Assembly (NCBI RefSeq): GCF_029867415.1
Contig: NC_081183.1
Location: 32,410,980-32,474,979, forward strand
Length of the DNA: 64,000 bases
Reading direction: 5' to 3'
Source of the DNA: Vicia villosa
Lineage: Eukaryota > Streptophyta > Magnoliopsida > Fabales > Fabaceae
Shown here: positions 11,223-21,878 of the stretch, in pieces
Position numbering within the stretch: the stretch's first letter is position 1
Layout of the letters: each line of letters opens with the position of its first letter
Position numbers and translations under genes: made by a program
The notes under the pieces: generated by a model
What the model was told of the DNA's origin: nothing
The model's database searches: none
What the model saw: the letters and a program-made list of their open reading frames with translations, nothing else

Positions 11223-13142
11223 ATGGTTGATGAAAGTGAAAAGTCTACACCTGCATCTACATCTGGCTCTGCTGAGCAATACAACGGTAACAATGGTTAT
11301 ACTAGACCGCCGGTATTTGATGGTGAAAACTTTGAATACTGGAAAGATAAACTGGAAAGTTACTTTCTTGGTCTAGATGGTGATCTATGGGATCTTCTGA
11401 TGGATGGTTACAAACATCCAGTAAATGCCAGAGGCGTAAAGCTGACAAGGCAAGAAATGAATGATGATCAGAAAAAGCTTTTCAGGAATCATCATAAATG
11501 CAGAACTGTTTTGCTGAATGCTATCTCTCATGCTGAGTATGAGAAGATATCTAACAGGGAAACGGCCTATGACATATATGAGTCCTTGAAAATGACTCAT
11601 GAAGGAAATGCTCAAGTCAAGGAGACTAAAGCTCTAGCTTTAATCCAGAAGTATGAAGCCTTCAAGATGGAGGATGATGAAGACATTGAAAAGATGTTTT
11701 CAAGATTTCAAACTCTTACTGCTGGATTGAGAGTTCTTGACAAGGGATACACCAAGGCTGATCATGTAAAGAAGATCATCAGAAGCTTACCCAGAAGATG
11801 GGGTCCTATGGTGACTGCATTCAAGATTGCAAAGAATCTGAATGAAGTTTCTCTGGAAGAGCTTATCAGTGCCTTGAGAAGTCATGAAATAGAGCTGGAC
11901 GCAAATGAGCCTCAAAAGAAAGGTAAGTCTATTGCATTAAAATCCAATATCAAGAAATGCACTAACGCTTTTCAGGCTAGAGAAGAAGATCCTGAAGAAT
12001 CAAAATCTGAAGAAGAAGATGAACTGTCCTTGATCTCCAGAAGGCTAAATCAACTCTGGAAGACCAAGCAAAGGAAGTTCAGAGGCTTCAGAAGTTCAAA
12101 GAAATTTGAACGTGGAGAATCGTCTGATGACAGAAGATTTGACAAGAAGAAGGTCATGTGCTATGAATGCAATGAGCCTGGACACTTCAAGAATGAATGT
12201 CCAAATCTTCAGAAGGAAAATCCCAAGAAGAAGTTTCATAAGAAGAAAGGTCTTATGGCAACCTGGGATGAGTCAGAAGATGATTCAGACTCTGAAGATG
12301 AGCAGGCCAACTGTGCGCTGATGGCGACAGAAGATGACGGATCAGAATCTACATCAGAATCAGATTCTGAAGAGGTATTTTCTGAACTTACTAGAGATGA
12401 GTTAGTTTCCGGTCTAACTGAACTTCTGGAACTCAAGTCTCAGATCAGTCTCAAATACAAAAAGCTGAAAAAGCTATTTGAATTTGAAACAAAGAAGCTT
12501 GAGTTGGAGAATTCTGAATTAAAAGAAAAACTTTCAAAATTATCCAATAATGTTGGATCTCTTTCTGATTCAGAAAAATCCACTCCTAGTCTAAACCATA
12601 TTCTGAAAGAATATGACTTAAGCTTCAGGAAGTTATTATCTAGAAGTATTGGCAGAAGTCAGCTAGCTTCTATGATATATGCTGTGTCTGGAAACAAAAG
12701 AGTCGGCATTGGTTTTGAGGGTGAAACCCCATACAAACTTGAACCTGTTGATGAAATGAAATTTACATACAAGCCATTGTATGATCAGTTCAAGTATGGC
12801 CACTCCCATGATATTAGGCACACTTCACATGCTCAAAGTTTTCACATAACACACACCAAAAAGCATGTGACACAACCTAGGAAATATCATGTAACTCATA
12901 TTAAAAATTATCATGCTGTTCCTCCTATTGCTTACAATGTTAAACCCAAGTTCAATCAGAACTTGAGAAAGTCTAACAAGAAAGGACCCAAAAAGATGTG
13001 GGTACCTAAGGATAAGATTATTCCTATTGCAGATATCCTTGACTGCAAAAAGGACAAAGCACAACATGTCATGGTACCTGGACTCAGGATGCTCACGACA
13101 CATGACAGGAAGAAGGTCTATGTTCCAAGACCTGGTGCTTAA
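11223..13142 (+). CDS. Copia Gag polyprotein (SIRE-type), 639 aa
   Basis: Nucleocapsid/capsid protein that packages element RNA into cytoplasmic virus-like particles. The ATG at 11223 lies about 70 bases past the primer site. Residues 30-260 are the copia gag domain (PPVFDGENFEYWKDKLESY at the start, then MTHEGNAQVKETKALALIQ). A CCHC zinc knuckle, CYECNEPGHFKNEC, is at about residues 313-326. Acidic Ser/Glu-rich and coiled-coil segments follow (about 350-460). The last 38 codons overlap the pol frame: protease sequence begins in the +1 frame while the gag frame runs on to a stop at 13140-13142. The frame is fully open, unlike every other gag in the window. Pol production would need a frame change near 13030-13066, or reinitiation. 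Confidence 0.93.
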   Translation: MVDESEKSTPASTSGSAEQYNGNNGYTRPPVFDGENFEYWKDKLESYFLGLDGDLWDLLMDGYKHPVNARGVKLTRQEMNDDQKKLFRNHHKCRTVLLNAISHAEYEKISNRETAYDIYESLKMTHEGNAQVKETKALALIQKYEAFKMEDDEDIEKMFSRFQTLTAGLRVLDKGYTKADHVKKIIRSLPRRWGPMVTAFKIAKNLNEVSLEELISALRSHEIELDANEPQKKGKSIALKSNIKKCTNAFQAREEDPEESKSEEEDELSLISRRLNQLWKTKQRKFRGFRSSKKFERGESSDDRRFDKKKVMCYECNEPGHFKNECPNLQKENPKKKFHKKKGLMATWDESEDDSDSEDEQANCALMATEDDGSESTSESDSEEVFSELTRDELVSGLTELLELKSQISLKYKKLKKLFEFETKKLELENSELKEKLSKLSNNVGSLSDSEKSTPSLNHILKEYDLSFRKLLSRSIGRSQLASMIYAVSGNKRVGIGFEGETPYKLEPVDEMKFTYKPLYDQFKYGHSHDIRHTSHAQSFHITHTKKHVTQPRKYHVTHIKNYHAVPPIAYNVKPKFNQNLRKSNKKGPKKMWVPKDKIIPIADILDCKKDKAQHVMVPGLRMLTTHDRKKVYVPRPGA

Positions 13143-16100
13143 ATCTGGAGGAGAAGTCAAGTTTGGAGGAGATCAGAAGGGCAAGATAATTGGCTCTGGA
13201 ACTATAAAGTCTGGTAACTCTCCTTCCATTTCTAATGTACTTCTTGTAGAAGGATTAACACATAACCTCTTATCTATCAGTCAATTGAGTGACAATGGTT
13301 ATGATATAATCTTTAATCAAGAGTCTTGCAAGGCTGTAAATCAGAAGGATGGCTCAATCCTATTTACAGGCAAGAGGAAGAACAACATTTATAAGACAGA
13401 TCTGCAAGATCTTATGAGTCAGAAGGTGACTTGTCTTATGTCTGTTTCTGAAGAGCAGTGGGTTTGGCACAGAAGATTAGGTCATGCTAGTTTGAGAAAG
13501 ATTTCTCAGATTAACAAACTGAATCTTGTCAGAGGACTCCCTAATCTGAAATTCAAATCAGATGCTCTTTGTGAAGCATGTCAGAAGGGCAAGTTCTCCA
13601 AACCTGCATTCAAGTCCAAGAATGTTGTTTCTACCTCAAGGCCATTAGAACTCTTGCACATTGATCTGTTTGGCCCAGTCAAAACAGCATCTGTCAGAGG
13701 GAAGAAATATGGATTAGTCATCGTGGATGATTATAGCCGCTGGACATGGGTAAAATTCTTGAAACACAAGGATGAGACTCATTCAGTGTTCTTTGATTTC
13801 TGCATTCAGATTTAATCTGAAAAAGAGTGTAAAATCATAAAGGTCAGAAGTGATCATGGTGGTGAATTTGAGAACAGATCCTTTGAAGAATTCTTCAAAG
13901 AAAATGGTATTGCCCATGATTTCTCTTGTCCTAGAACTCCACAGCAAAATGGAGTTGTAGAACGAAAGAATAGGACTCTGCAAGAAATGGCCATAACCAT
14001 GATCAATGAAACCAATATGGCTAAGCATTTATGGGCAGAAGCAATAAACACTGCATGCTATATTCAGAATAGAATCTCTATCAGACCTATTCTTAATAAG
14101 ACTCCTTATGAATTGTGGAAGAATAGAAAGCCCAACATTTCATATTTCCATCCTTTTGGATGTGTATGCTTTATTCTGAACACTAAAGATCATCTTGGTA
14201 AGTTTGATTCCAAAGCACAAAAGTGTTTCCTTCTTGGATATTCTGAACGCTCAAAAGGCTACAGAGTATACAATACTGAAACATTGATTGTAGAAGAATC
14301 AATCAATATCAGGTTTGATGATAAGCTTGGTTCTGAAAAACCAAAGCAGTTTGATAATTTTGCAGATTGTGATATTGATATATCAGAAGTTGTTGAGCCG
14401 AGAAGCAACGCATCAGAAGCAGAGCTTCTCAGAAGCAAAGAATCTGAAGATCAAGTATCAGCTTCTCTGGAGAATCTAAGCATATCTGAAGAACCATCTG
14501 TCAGAAGATCATCCAGACTCATCTCTGGTCATTCAGAAGATGTCATTCTTGGAAAGAAGGATGATCCAATCAGAACAAGAGCATTCCTTAAGAACAATGC
14601 AGACTGTCAATTAGGTCTTGTATCTTTGATCGAGCCAACTTCTGTTGATCATGCTCTAGAAGATCCAGACTGGATAATTGCTATGCAAGAAGAACTGAAT
14701 CAGTTTACAAGGAATGATGTTTGGGATCTTGTTCCTAGACCAGATGGATTCAATATAATCGGTACAAAATGGGTCTTCAGAAACAAGCTTAGTGAGAAAG
14801 GTGAAGTGGTAAGGAACAAAGCCAGACTGGTGGCTCAGGGTTATAGTCAGCAAGAAGGGACTGACTATACAGAAACCTTTGCACCAGTGGCCAGGTTAGA
14901 ATCTATTCGTCTATTAATTTCATTTGCCACTCAACATAACATCACTCTCTATCAGATGGATGTTAAGAGTGCCTTCTTAAATGGTTATATAGATGAAGAA
15001 GTTTATGTCCATCAACCTCCTGGTTTTGAAGACTCTATGTCTCCTAATCATGTTTTTAAACTAAAGAAATCATTGTATGGACTGAAACAGGCTCCCAGAG
15101 CTTGGTATGAACGCTTAAGTTCTTTCCTTCTGGATAATGGTTTCACTAGAGGAAAAGTGGACACTACTCTCTTTTGTAAAACCTTTAAAAGGGATATTTT
15201 AATTTGTCAAATATATGTAGATGATATTATTTTTGGAACATCTAATGCTACACTTGGAAAGGAGTTTGTTGAGTCTATGCAGGCTGAGTTTGAAATGAGC
15301 ATGATGGGAGAACTCAAGTATTTCCTTGGAATACAAATAAATCAAACATCAGAAGGAACGTATGTTCACCAAACCAAGTATGTGAAGGAACTTCTGAAGA
15401 AGTTTAATCTTCTAGACTGCAAAGAAGCCAAAACTCCTATGCATCCAACATGCATCCTAGGTAAGGATGAGGTAAGTAAGAAGGTAGATCAGAAGTTATA
15501 CAGAGGTATGATTGGATCTCTTCTATATCTGACTGCTTCTAGACCTGACATTCTGTTCAGTGTTTGTTTGTGTGCTAGATTCCAATCAGATCCTAGAGAA
15601 TCTCATTTAACGGCTGTTAAGAGAATTCTAAGGTATCTGAAAGGTACTACTAATGTTGGCTTAGTTTACAGAAAATCTAAAGAATACAACTTAGTAGGAT
15701 TCTGCGATGCTGACTATGCTGGAGACAAAATTGAAAGAAAGAGTACTTCAGGAAGTTGCCAATTTCTTGGAAGTCATTTGATCTCTTGGTATAGCAAGAA
15801 GCAAGCAACTATTGCTCTATCCACAACAGAAGCAGAATATGTCGCTGCTGCTGGTTACAGTACACAGATGCTCTGGATGAAGAGTCAGCTAGAAGATTAT
15901 CAGATATTTGAGAGTAACATTCCTATATTCTGTGATAATACTTCTGCTATATGTTTATCTAAGAATCCTATTCTTCATTCAAAAGCTAAACATATTGAGA
16001 TTAAACATCATTTCATAAGGGACTATGTTCAGAAGGGTGTTATATCTTTAAACTTTGTTGATACAGACCATCAATGGGCTGATATTTTTACAAAACCCCT

Positions 16101-16161
16101 GGCTGAAGATAGGTTTAAGTTCATTCTGAAGAACATCAGTATGGATTTATGCCCAGAATGA
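13027..16161 (+). pseudogene. Copia Pol polyprotein (protease-integrase-RT-RNase H), one stop codon
   Basis: A single reading frame of about 1045 codons interrupted only by TAA at 13813-13815. Domains in order: protease WYLDSGCSRHMTG (active Asp at about 13081); GAG-pre-integrase with HHCC motif (WHRRLGHASL ... CEACQKGK); integrase core with HIDLFGP, then past the stop SDHGGEFEN and PQQNGVVERKNR, so the D, D and E are all present; reverse transcriptase with YVDDIIFG; RNase H ending at the STTEAEYVAAA and KHIEIKHHFIRD motifs. The stop lies between the first and second integrase acidic residues, so any product ends before the RT. The frame has no upstream ATG: 13027 is TTG, and the first in-frame ATG is at 13066, just before the protease motif. 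It is +1 relative to gag. The stop looks like a recent point mutation, since the flanking frame is otherwise intact. Confidence 0.93.
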
Positions 16162-16526
16162 GAAGATGAGAAGTTCTTATGTATGAGTATCTTCTGAAGT
16201 GAAAATGGACTATTTTTTTCAGAAGTTCTGATTGAAATCTTTTAGAAATTATGATTCGGTTATTACTAACGTTTCATTGTCTAAGTTGATTCAGAACCTC
16301 TTTTAAAGCAAAACAGCTGTAACGTTTTATCTCGGGATGGTAAACCTGTCGTTACTGTTCATGGATAAGCGCGCGTGCAGTTGAAGGGACGCCGACCATA
16401 GGTAACTGTGCTAGTCACCTCATTTGTCTTTATTATCTCTCCTCACGTCACGTAACATTAAATGCTATCCATCATTTGTTTCGTTTTATTTTCTTTTTAT
16501 ATTCTTCAAACGTTTCTTTTCCCTCT

Positions 16527-16535
16527 TATATATAT
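16527..16535 (+). promoter_or_regulatory. Candidate internal TATA box
   Basis: TATATATAT followed by a CT-rich leader (TCTCTCTCAC), about 130 bp before the small frame at 16668. It looks like an ordinary plant core promoter placed inside the element. Sequence evidence only. Confidence 0.35.
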
Positions 16536-16667
16536 CTCTCTCACTTTGCATTCCTCATCACGTTATTTATCTCTCTTCCGTTTTCTTCTCTTGCTCAAAC
16601 AAGTTTTTCTTACTTTTAAAAAATCCTAGCTCAAACCTAGCGTTCATCCTAAGTCTGTTGAGGATCT

Positions 16668-16856
16668 ATGACTCAAAGGCGACAGATCTCTGCATATCTC
16701 GGGATGGCTCTCCTAATACCTCTCAAGTCAGACCTCTTCTTTGATGTTGTTATCAACTTTCACCCAAAGACAGAAGACTTTCTTGAGTTATGGGAGGAGG
16801 TTAAGAATGATATTCTTAACTTCTATGTTAAGGGAAAGCCCCGTTTGCAACATTAG
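16668..16856 (+). CDS. Small unknown frame in SIRE post-pol region (62 aa)
   Basis: ATG at 16668, then residues MTQRRQISAYLGM and a central LKSDLFFDVVINFHPK, ending RLQH. The composition is protein-like (mixed charged and hydrophobic, acidic LELWEEVKND). I do not recognise a family. An overlapping 106-codon frame at 16424 is Phe/Ser/Leu-rich and reads through the CT-rich leader, so I prefer the shorter one. It may be a remnant of the env-like ORF or of a captured gene, or it may not be translated at all. Confidence 0.3.
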   Translation: MTQRRQISAYLGMALLIPLKSDLFFDVVINFHPKTEDFLELWEEVKNDILNFYVKGKPRLQH

Positions 16857-17102
16857 CTCTCTGTCTGTGAACTGTCCCTCTCTTCCTCTTTGGTCACTTG
16901 GATCTCTCCTACAGTGGAGGTTCTGGTCTGGAAGACAAGAGTCCACAGGGATTCTTGATGGGTTGACACAGAGTGTGTCCTGCTAGGGTGCTGTTTTTAA
17001 TTTTTGTAGTCATTTCCTCTTGGGATGACTTTTTATGTATTTGCTAGGAATGTTTCTCATCTTGTTAAACATAGGAACCTTTTGTAATATCTTTTGAATA
17101 TC

Positions 17103-17108
17103 AATAAA
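17103..17108 (+). terminator. Candidate polyadenylation signal AATAAA
   Basis: AATAAA in a T-rich context (CTTTTGAATATC before, AAGTTTCC after), about 250 bp downstream of the small frame. This suits the 3' end of an RNA starting inside the element. Confidence 0.35.
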
Positions 17109-17681
17109 AAGTTTCCTTGATTTACATTCCAGTGATTTTATTTGTCGTTTTATTCATCTGAATCTTTTGAAATATTCTTTTTGATGTTATGACAAAAAGG
17201 GGGAGAAGATAAATGATAAATTGATTTGATTAATCTATCAGTTGCTGGGTAAAGCTCTCACACATTTACTAACAAGAACTGCAAGTTCTATATGGTTTAA
17301 GTGTTTTGCAGGTATAAAGAAGTGAAAAGAATCTTCAAAGCAAACACAAGAAGCTAAACCATGGAAACTGAAGCAAGCTGAGTGCTGTCAAGCTTCAGGA
17401 ATCAGAAGCACTGATAATAGAATTTGATCCATATTTCTCTATTTGATCTGACAAAATTCTATTTGCTCTGATACATTATTTTAGCCTATATGGCTCTGAT
17501 ACATATCATGTGTTCAAATATACATTTTATGTTCTGACTCGTTCATGCTGACTTTTGTCGTTTAGTTTTTGTTCTGTAACATTTCAGGATGTAGAGATGC
17601 TCAGATGATGCTCTGGTACATTCAACAATGTTCTGATACAAATCTAGCATGAAGTGATGTTGGTAGAAATTCAAAGCTCCG

Positions 17682-18020
17682 AAGCTATCCGAGGGAAGCA
17701 GAAATCAGAAGCTGTGAATGTTCTAAAGATCTAGAAAACTCAAGTTCTGAAGCTGTCCTAAATGGAAGCAGGAATCAGAAGCTGTGAATGTTCAGAAGAT
17801 CAAAGAAATTCAAGTTCTGAAGCTGTCCTAGATGGAAGCAGAAATCAGAAGCTGTGAATGTTCAGAAGATCAAAGAAATTCAAGTTCTGAAGCTGTCCTA
17901 GATGGAAGCAGGAATCAGAAGCTGTGAGTGTTCTAGGAATCTAAAGAAATTCTAGTTCTGAAGCTGTCCAATGGAAGCAGAAGTCAGAAGCTATGAATTC
18001 TCTAAAGACAGAAGCTTATA
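17682..18020 (+). repeat. 70-bp tandem repeat, about 5 units, in SIRE 3' region
   Basis: Units start with AAGCTGTCC (or close) at 17682, 17750, 17820, 17890 and 17961, so the period is 68-71 bp. Each carries GGAAGCAG.AATCAGAAGCTGTGAATGTTC. The middle units are nearly identical and the outer ones diverge, as expected for expansion by slippage or unequal exchange. Confidence 0.9.
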
Positions 18021-18080
18021 TGATCGTCTCTACCGAAATAATCAGGGAAGTCTTTTATTAAAGTTCTTCGAGTATTTATT

Positions 18081-18140
18081 TCAGGGGGAGATTATTTATC
18101 TCAGGGGGAGATTGTTAATCTCAGGGGGAGACATATTCAT
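18081..18140 (+). repeat. Three 20-bp units carrying polypurine-like tracts
   Basis: TCAGGGGGAG recurs at exactly 18081, 18101 and 18121. The tracts resemble the functional polypurine tract at 18232-18245, about 100 bp further on, and could act as extra plus-strand primers. Confidence 0.8.
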
Positions 18141-18231
18141 ATGCTTATGCTATAGCTGTGTAATTTGTCTTTTGCCGTCTGTTCTTTCTGATCGCAAATT
18201 CATATCATTTATATATGTTTTTGTCATCATC

Positions 18232-18245
18232 AAAAAGGGGGAGAT
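18232..18245 (+). other. Polypurine tract of SIRE-type element
   Basis: AAAAAGGGGGAGAT directly before the 3' LTR start TGTTAGAAC, in the standard position for plus-strand priming. Confidence 0.9.
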
Positions 18246-19453
18246 TGTTAGAACAAGATTTGTTCTGATCAATTATCTTAGTTTTGATGATAACAATAAT
18301 ATGAATTTTGCTTAAGATAATATGGTACTCTAATCCAATGCAATTTCCTTTTCAGGAAATATATAAAGAGTACGCATAATTCAGCGCTCAGAAGCTTTGT
18401 CTCAAAGGGTTCAGCATGCAACATCAGAACATGGTCTGGCAAGACATCAGAAGATGGTCGAAGCAGAATCAGAACATGGGTCTATGGAAGCATCAGAAGA
18501 ACAAGAGAACAGAAGCACTGAAGTACTGATGGTATCACGCTCAGAAGCACTTCAAGGTCAGAAGATCAGAAGATGCTTTGCACCAAGCTGTTTGACTCTG
18601 ATGATATTCAAACATTGTATTCACAAACATCAGATCAGAAGAAAGTACAAGTGGCAAGCTACGCTGACTGACAAAAGGAACGTTAAAAGCTACTAAAGGC
18701 TACGTCAGTAGACACAGCGTGAACAAGGCTCGAGGTAGTTGACAAAAGCGTATAACATTAAATGCGATGCTGTACGGAACACGCAAAGCATTAAATGCAT
18801 TCAACGGTCATCTTCTCCAACGCCTATAAATATGAAGTTCTGATGAGAAGCAAGGTTAACGATTCTGCACCAAAACAACTCAAATTAACTTGCTTAAACT
18901 CTGTTCAAATCAAAGCTCAGAATCTTCATCTTCATCAAAGCTCACTACATTGCTGTTGTAATATATTAGTGAGATTAAGCTTAAACGTTAAGAGAAATAT
19001 CACAGTTTGTGATTATCGCTTTTAAGAAGCATTTGTAATACTCTTAGAATTGATTACATTAAGTTGTAAGGAACTAGAGTGATCATGTGGATCAGAATAC
19101 TCTAGGAAGTCTTAGAGGTTATCTAAGCAGGTTGTAACTAGAGTGATCGTGTGGATCAGTAGACTCTAGAAAAGTCTTAGAGGGTATCTAAGCAGTTGTT
19201 CCTGGAGTGATCAGTGTGTGATCAGAAGACTCTGGAAGACTTAGTTGCTGACTAAGTGGAAAACCATTGTAATCCGTGCGATTAGTGGATTAAATCCTCA
19301 GTTGAGGTAAATCATCTCTGCGGGGGTGGACTGGAGTAGTTTAGTTAACAACGAACCAGGATAAAAATAACTGTGCAATTTATTTTTATCTGTCAAGTTT
19401 TTAAAGCTACACTTATTCAAACCCCCCCTTTCTAAGTGTTTTTCTATCCTTCA
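18246..19453 (+). repeat. 3' LTR of SIRE-type element
   Basis: 1208 bp, the same length as the 5' LTR. I count three substitutions (a G/A in AAACRTTGT, a T/C in CACAGYGTG, a G/A in GATCRTGTGG). It is followed by the target duplicate ATGTA. Confidence 0.95.
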
Positions 19454-19458
19454 ATGTA

Positions 19459-20412
19459 TGCTCTCTTTTTGGATTTCTTGAACTTTCTTTGATTTTGGTT
19501 TCTTCTCAGGTTTTGAGGGAAGTTTGGTCTTATATGCTCTTTCTCTCAATATTGATGACATATAGGAATGGATGATGAAATTTCTTCACTTTTCTTCAGT
19601 AGTCTTGAAGTTTGTTTTTCGTACCATAGGAACTCCTTGAATTATTGAAACACAAGCTTCACGAATTTATTAATCTCACTTTGACAATATTCATCTTCTG
19701 ATTTCATATCTTCAATGTTGGTAGCTTTAAGCGCAATACTTTTCCTAATCTTTTTGTTATCTTTTTCATCATCAGCAAGTCTCTTCAGCTCCATCTCATG
19801 TTCCTGCAATTTACCAAAGAGAACGTGTGTGTTTCCAGGGTTGCTAAATTCTTAGATTCACCAATTGCAGTTATTTAGGTTGCCAACTACGGTTTAAACA
19901 TTTAAGAATATTTATAACCAATTCTTCATTTGAAATTTTCCCCCAGAGTTCTCATATGACTCACGATATGGGTAAATCGTGTTTGCATTTAATTAATGCT
20001 CTCTTCATGTGTCATTCTGAAGAGTTCATACTCATGGGTTAATGTGTCCAATATTGCCATCTTCACCATAATAGTACCTTCATGGGTGATTTTGAGGATG
20101 ACCCACATTTCTTTTGCAGTTTTGTAGTGAAAAACTTGCAAAAAAATCATCAAGACTGAGAGCGGTAGAGATGACACCTTTCGCTTTCAAACTATGATGC
20201 ACATTTTTCTTATCATCTATGGTCCAATCCTTTTCAGGTTTGTTTTCTCAAACATTATTAAATATGTATGAATGAACAAATGGACCTTTATTCACAACCT
20301 TCCAAATACCACGATCCATCTCTTCTATGAAAAACTCTATTTTCTCTTTCCATAAACTATACCCTTCTCCATTAAAGAATGGTGATTTGCTTAGTGAATA
20401 GTTAGAAATCAT
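19459..20412 (-). pseudogene. Copia gag, N-terminal part (older host element)
   Basis: On the minus strand an ATG at 20412 opens MISNYSLSKSPFFNGEGYSL, then WKEKIEFFIEEMDRGIWKV, the usual start of a copia gag. After a stop and a frameshift, 20177-19989 continues with KEMWVILKITHEGTIMVK and LTHEYELFRM, the conserved middle of the domain. The gene continues to 19459, is interrupted by the SIRE-type element, and resumes at 9922. Stops and frameshifts independent of that insertion show it was already dead or decayed alongside. The primer site at 20450-20462 lies just upstream in the element's own direction. Confidence 0.85.
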
Positions 20413-20449
20413 ATTTCCTCATGAGACGATTAGTCCTTAACAAGAGTTA

Positions 20450-20462
20450 GACTCTGATGCCA
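20450..20462 (-). other. Primer binding site of the older copia element
   Basis: The minus strand reads TGGCATCAGAGTC, between the LTR (right) and the gag start at 20412. Confidence 0.75.
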
Positions 20463-20463
20463 C

Positions 20464-21878
20464 TTATTAGACAAGTGACCTCAATCCTAAGAGGAGGGGG
20501 TTGAATTATGGTATTCAAAATTCGTGATTAATTTTAAACTTTCTCGAATTAGATTGTATTAGAAAGTTTTTAGGTGAGTAATTTGAGCGGAAATAAAATG
20601 AAAAATAGTAAATTTCAGAAAGTAAAAGGATAAGGTTAAAAAGATTGCACCACAGGTTTATACACGTTTGACTGAATATTGGCCTAGACCTGTCCCCAAG
20701 AGCTCTTTTGAAATTTTGACTAAAACTTTGACTAAAACTTTGAGCTTTTACAGGTTATGCCCGCGAATTTTTTGATACAGACTAATCTTTACAATGGCTT
20801 ATCCCTGGTCAAACAAGAAGCTTTTACCCAAGATAAAATAATAACTAAATAGAGATTTTCTAGGCTAATCTCAAGAACCAAATAAAGATTTTAAGAGTGG
20901 TTAATCTCATGAACCAAACTCTAATCTTCAAGAGTATCACACTCTTGAAAGTAATTACAATGGCACTTCACACATATAATTTCTTCCTCACAAGTAGTGT
21001 TAACTCAAAAGCACCAAGGCAACTATAAGTGAAGAAAAATATCTCTAGAGAGAGAAAAAAAATTAGAGAGAGAAATTCCAAAGAAAATGTAAAACTTTGG
21101 GAATTGGTGTGAAATGAAGAGGAGGCAACCCTCCTTTATATAAGAGAAAGAAAAACCAAAAAAGGAAACGGTCCATGGGTCTTCTTAATATCCTAATCGA
21201 TTTTACTCATATGCTAATCGATTAGATGACCTAAAAAATTAATTTTCTCGGCCCAAAATGGAAATATTTGGTAAGGAGTTGTTGCTACTCATTAAGACAC
21301 TATCATAATTGTTTGTACACTCGTTTAAGTTTTTTTAATCGATTAGATACTTCAAAAAATCATCCGATTGAATGTCTTAAGGTTCTAATCGATTAGGTAT
21401 TCCAAAAACATCTTTCGATCTATTATTTTAAGGTCCCAATCGATCGGTTAGTTCAAAAAGAAAGCTGACAGTATCTTAATCACTTAGTTTAGGTTTGAAA
21501 ACATTTTAAAGATATTTGATAGATAAAAAATGGGTTTCAAGTGTGTTTGTGTGTGAGTTTCCTTAGTATCTTAGGATTTACTTCCTTACTTTTACAAAAC
21601 TTTGGTCACTCATACATGCACGACTATGAGAGCTTTCACACTTTCTCTCCTTTACAACTCTAACGCCTTAAATATTATTTGCCCGATACATTGATCACAT
21701 AAACACTTAAATGAATTATTGATTCCCCCACTATATGAGGCTTGAGATATTCCTAAGTTTAGTCACCATAATCATAGAGTTGAAAAATCATTACCACCAA
21801 CTTTACCAACTTCAACATTCATTGGTGTTGTTGTCATCAAAACTTTATGAAGGTTTATTAGTAGGATAATCAACTTCA
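20464..21878 (-). repeat. 5' LTR of the older copia element (about 1.4 kb)
   Basis: The left limit is set by the primer site. The right limit is inferred from TGAAGTTGATTATCC on the minus strand, followed after about 35 bases by GTTTTGATGACAACAAC, matching the arrangement at the start of the SIRE LTR (TTTTGATGATAACAATA). It contains about five copies of an ATCGAT-centred palindrome (TAATCGATTAG) at 21190-21450 and a TATA box at 21135-21142. The right edge is uncertain by tens of bases. Confidence 0.6.
21135..21142 (-). promoter_or_regulatory. TATA box in older copia LTR
   Basis: TTATATAA followed, on the minus strand, by AGGAGGGTTGCC and a CT-rich leader. It is placed centrally in the LTR, where U3 should meet R. 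Confidence 0.5.

Larger units (their letters stand above)
16162..17660 (+). other. Post-pol region of SIRE-type element, no env-like frame
   Basis: SIRE elements often carry an env-like second ORF after pol. Here there is no long frame, and I see no signal peptide or transmembrane-plus-coiled-coil protein. The first part resembles a gene's 5' side: a GC-richer stretch, then TATATATAT at 16527-16535. A 62-codon frame follows at 16668-16856, then a long T-rich 3' side with AATAAA at 17103-17108. It could be a decayed env-like gene or a captured host fragment. Confidence 0.5.
9928..19453 (+). mobile_element. SIRE-type Ty1/copia retrotransposon, full length, young
   Basis: 9526 bp with two 1208-bp LTRs, a perfect 5-bp target duplication ATGTA (9923-9927 and 19454-19458), primer site, gag, pol in copia order (protease, integrase, RT, RNase H), a roughly 2 kb post-pol region, and a purine tract. 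The LTRs differ at about three sites by eye, so insertion is recent. Placement in the SIRE/Maximus group follows from the large gag, the primer site TGGCATCAGAGCG, the long post-pol region and repeated GGGGGAGA tracts. It inserted into the gag of an older copia element in opposite orientation. One in-frame stop in the integrase makes this copy probably non-autonomous. Confidence 0.95.
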
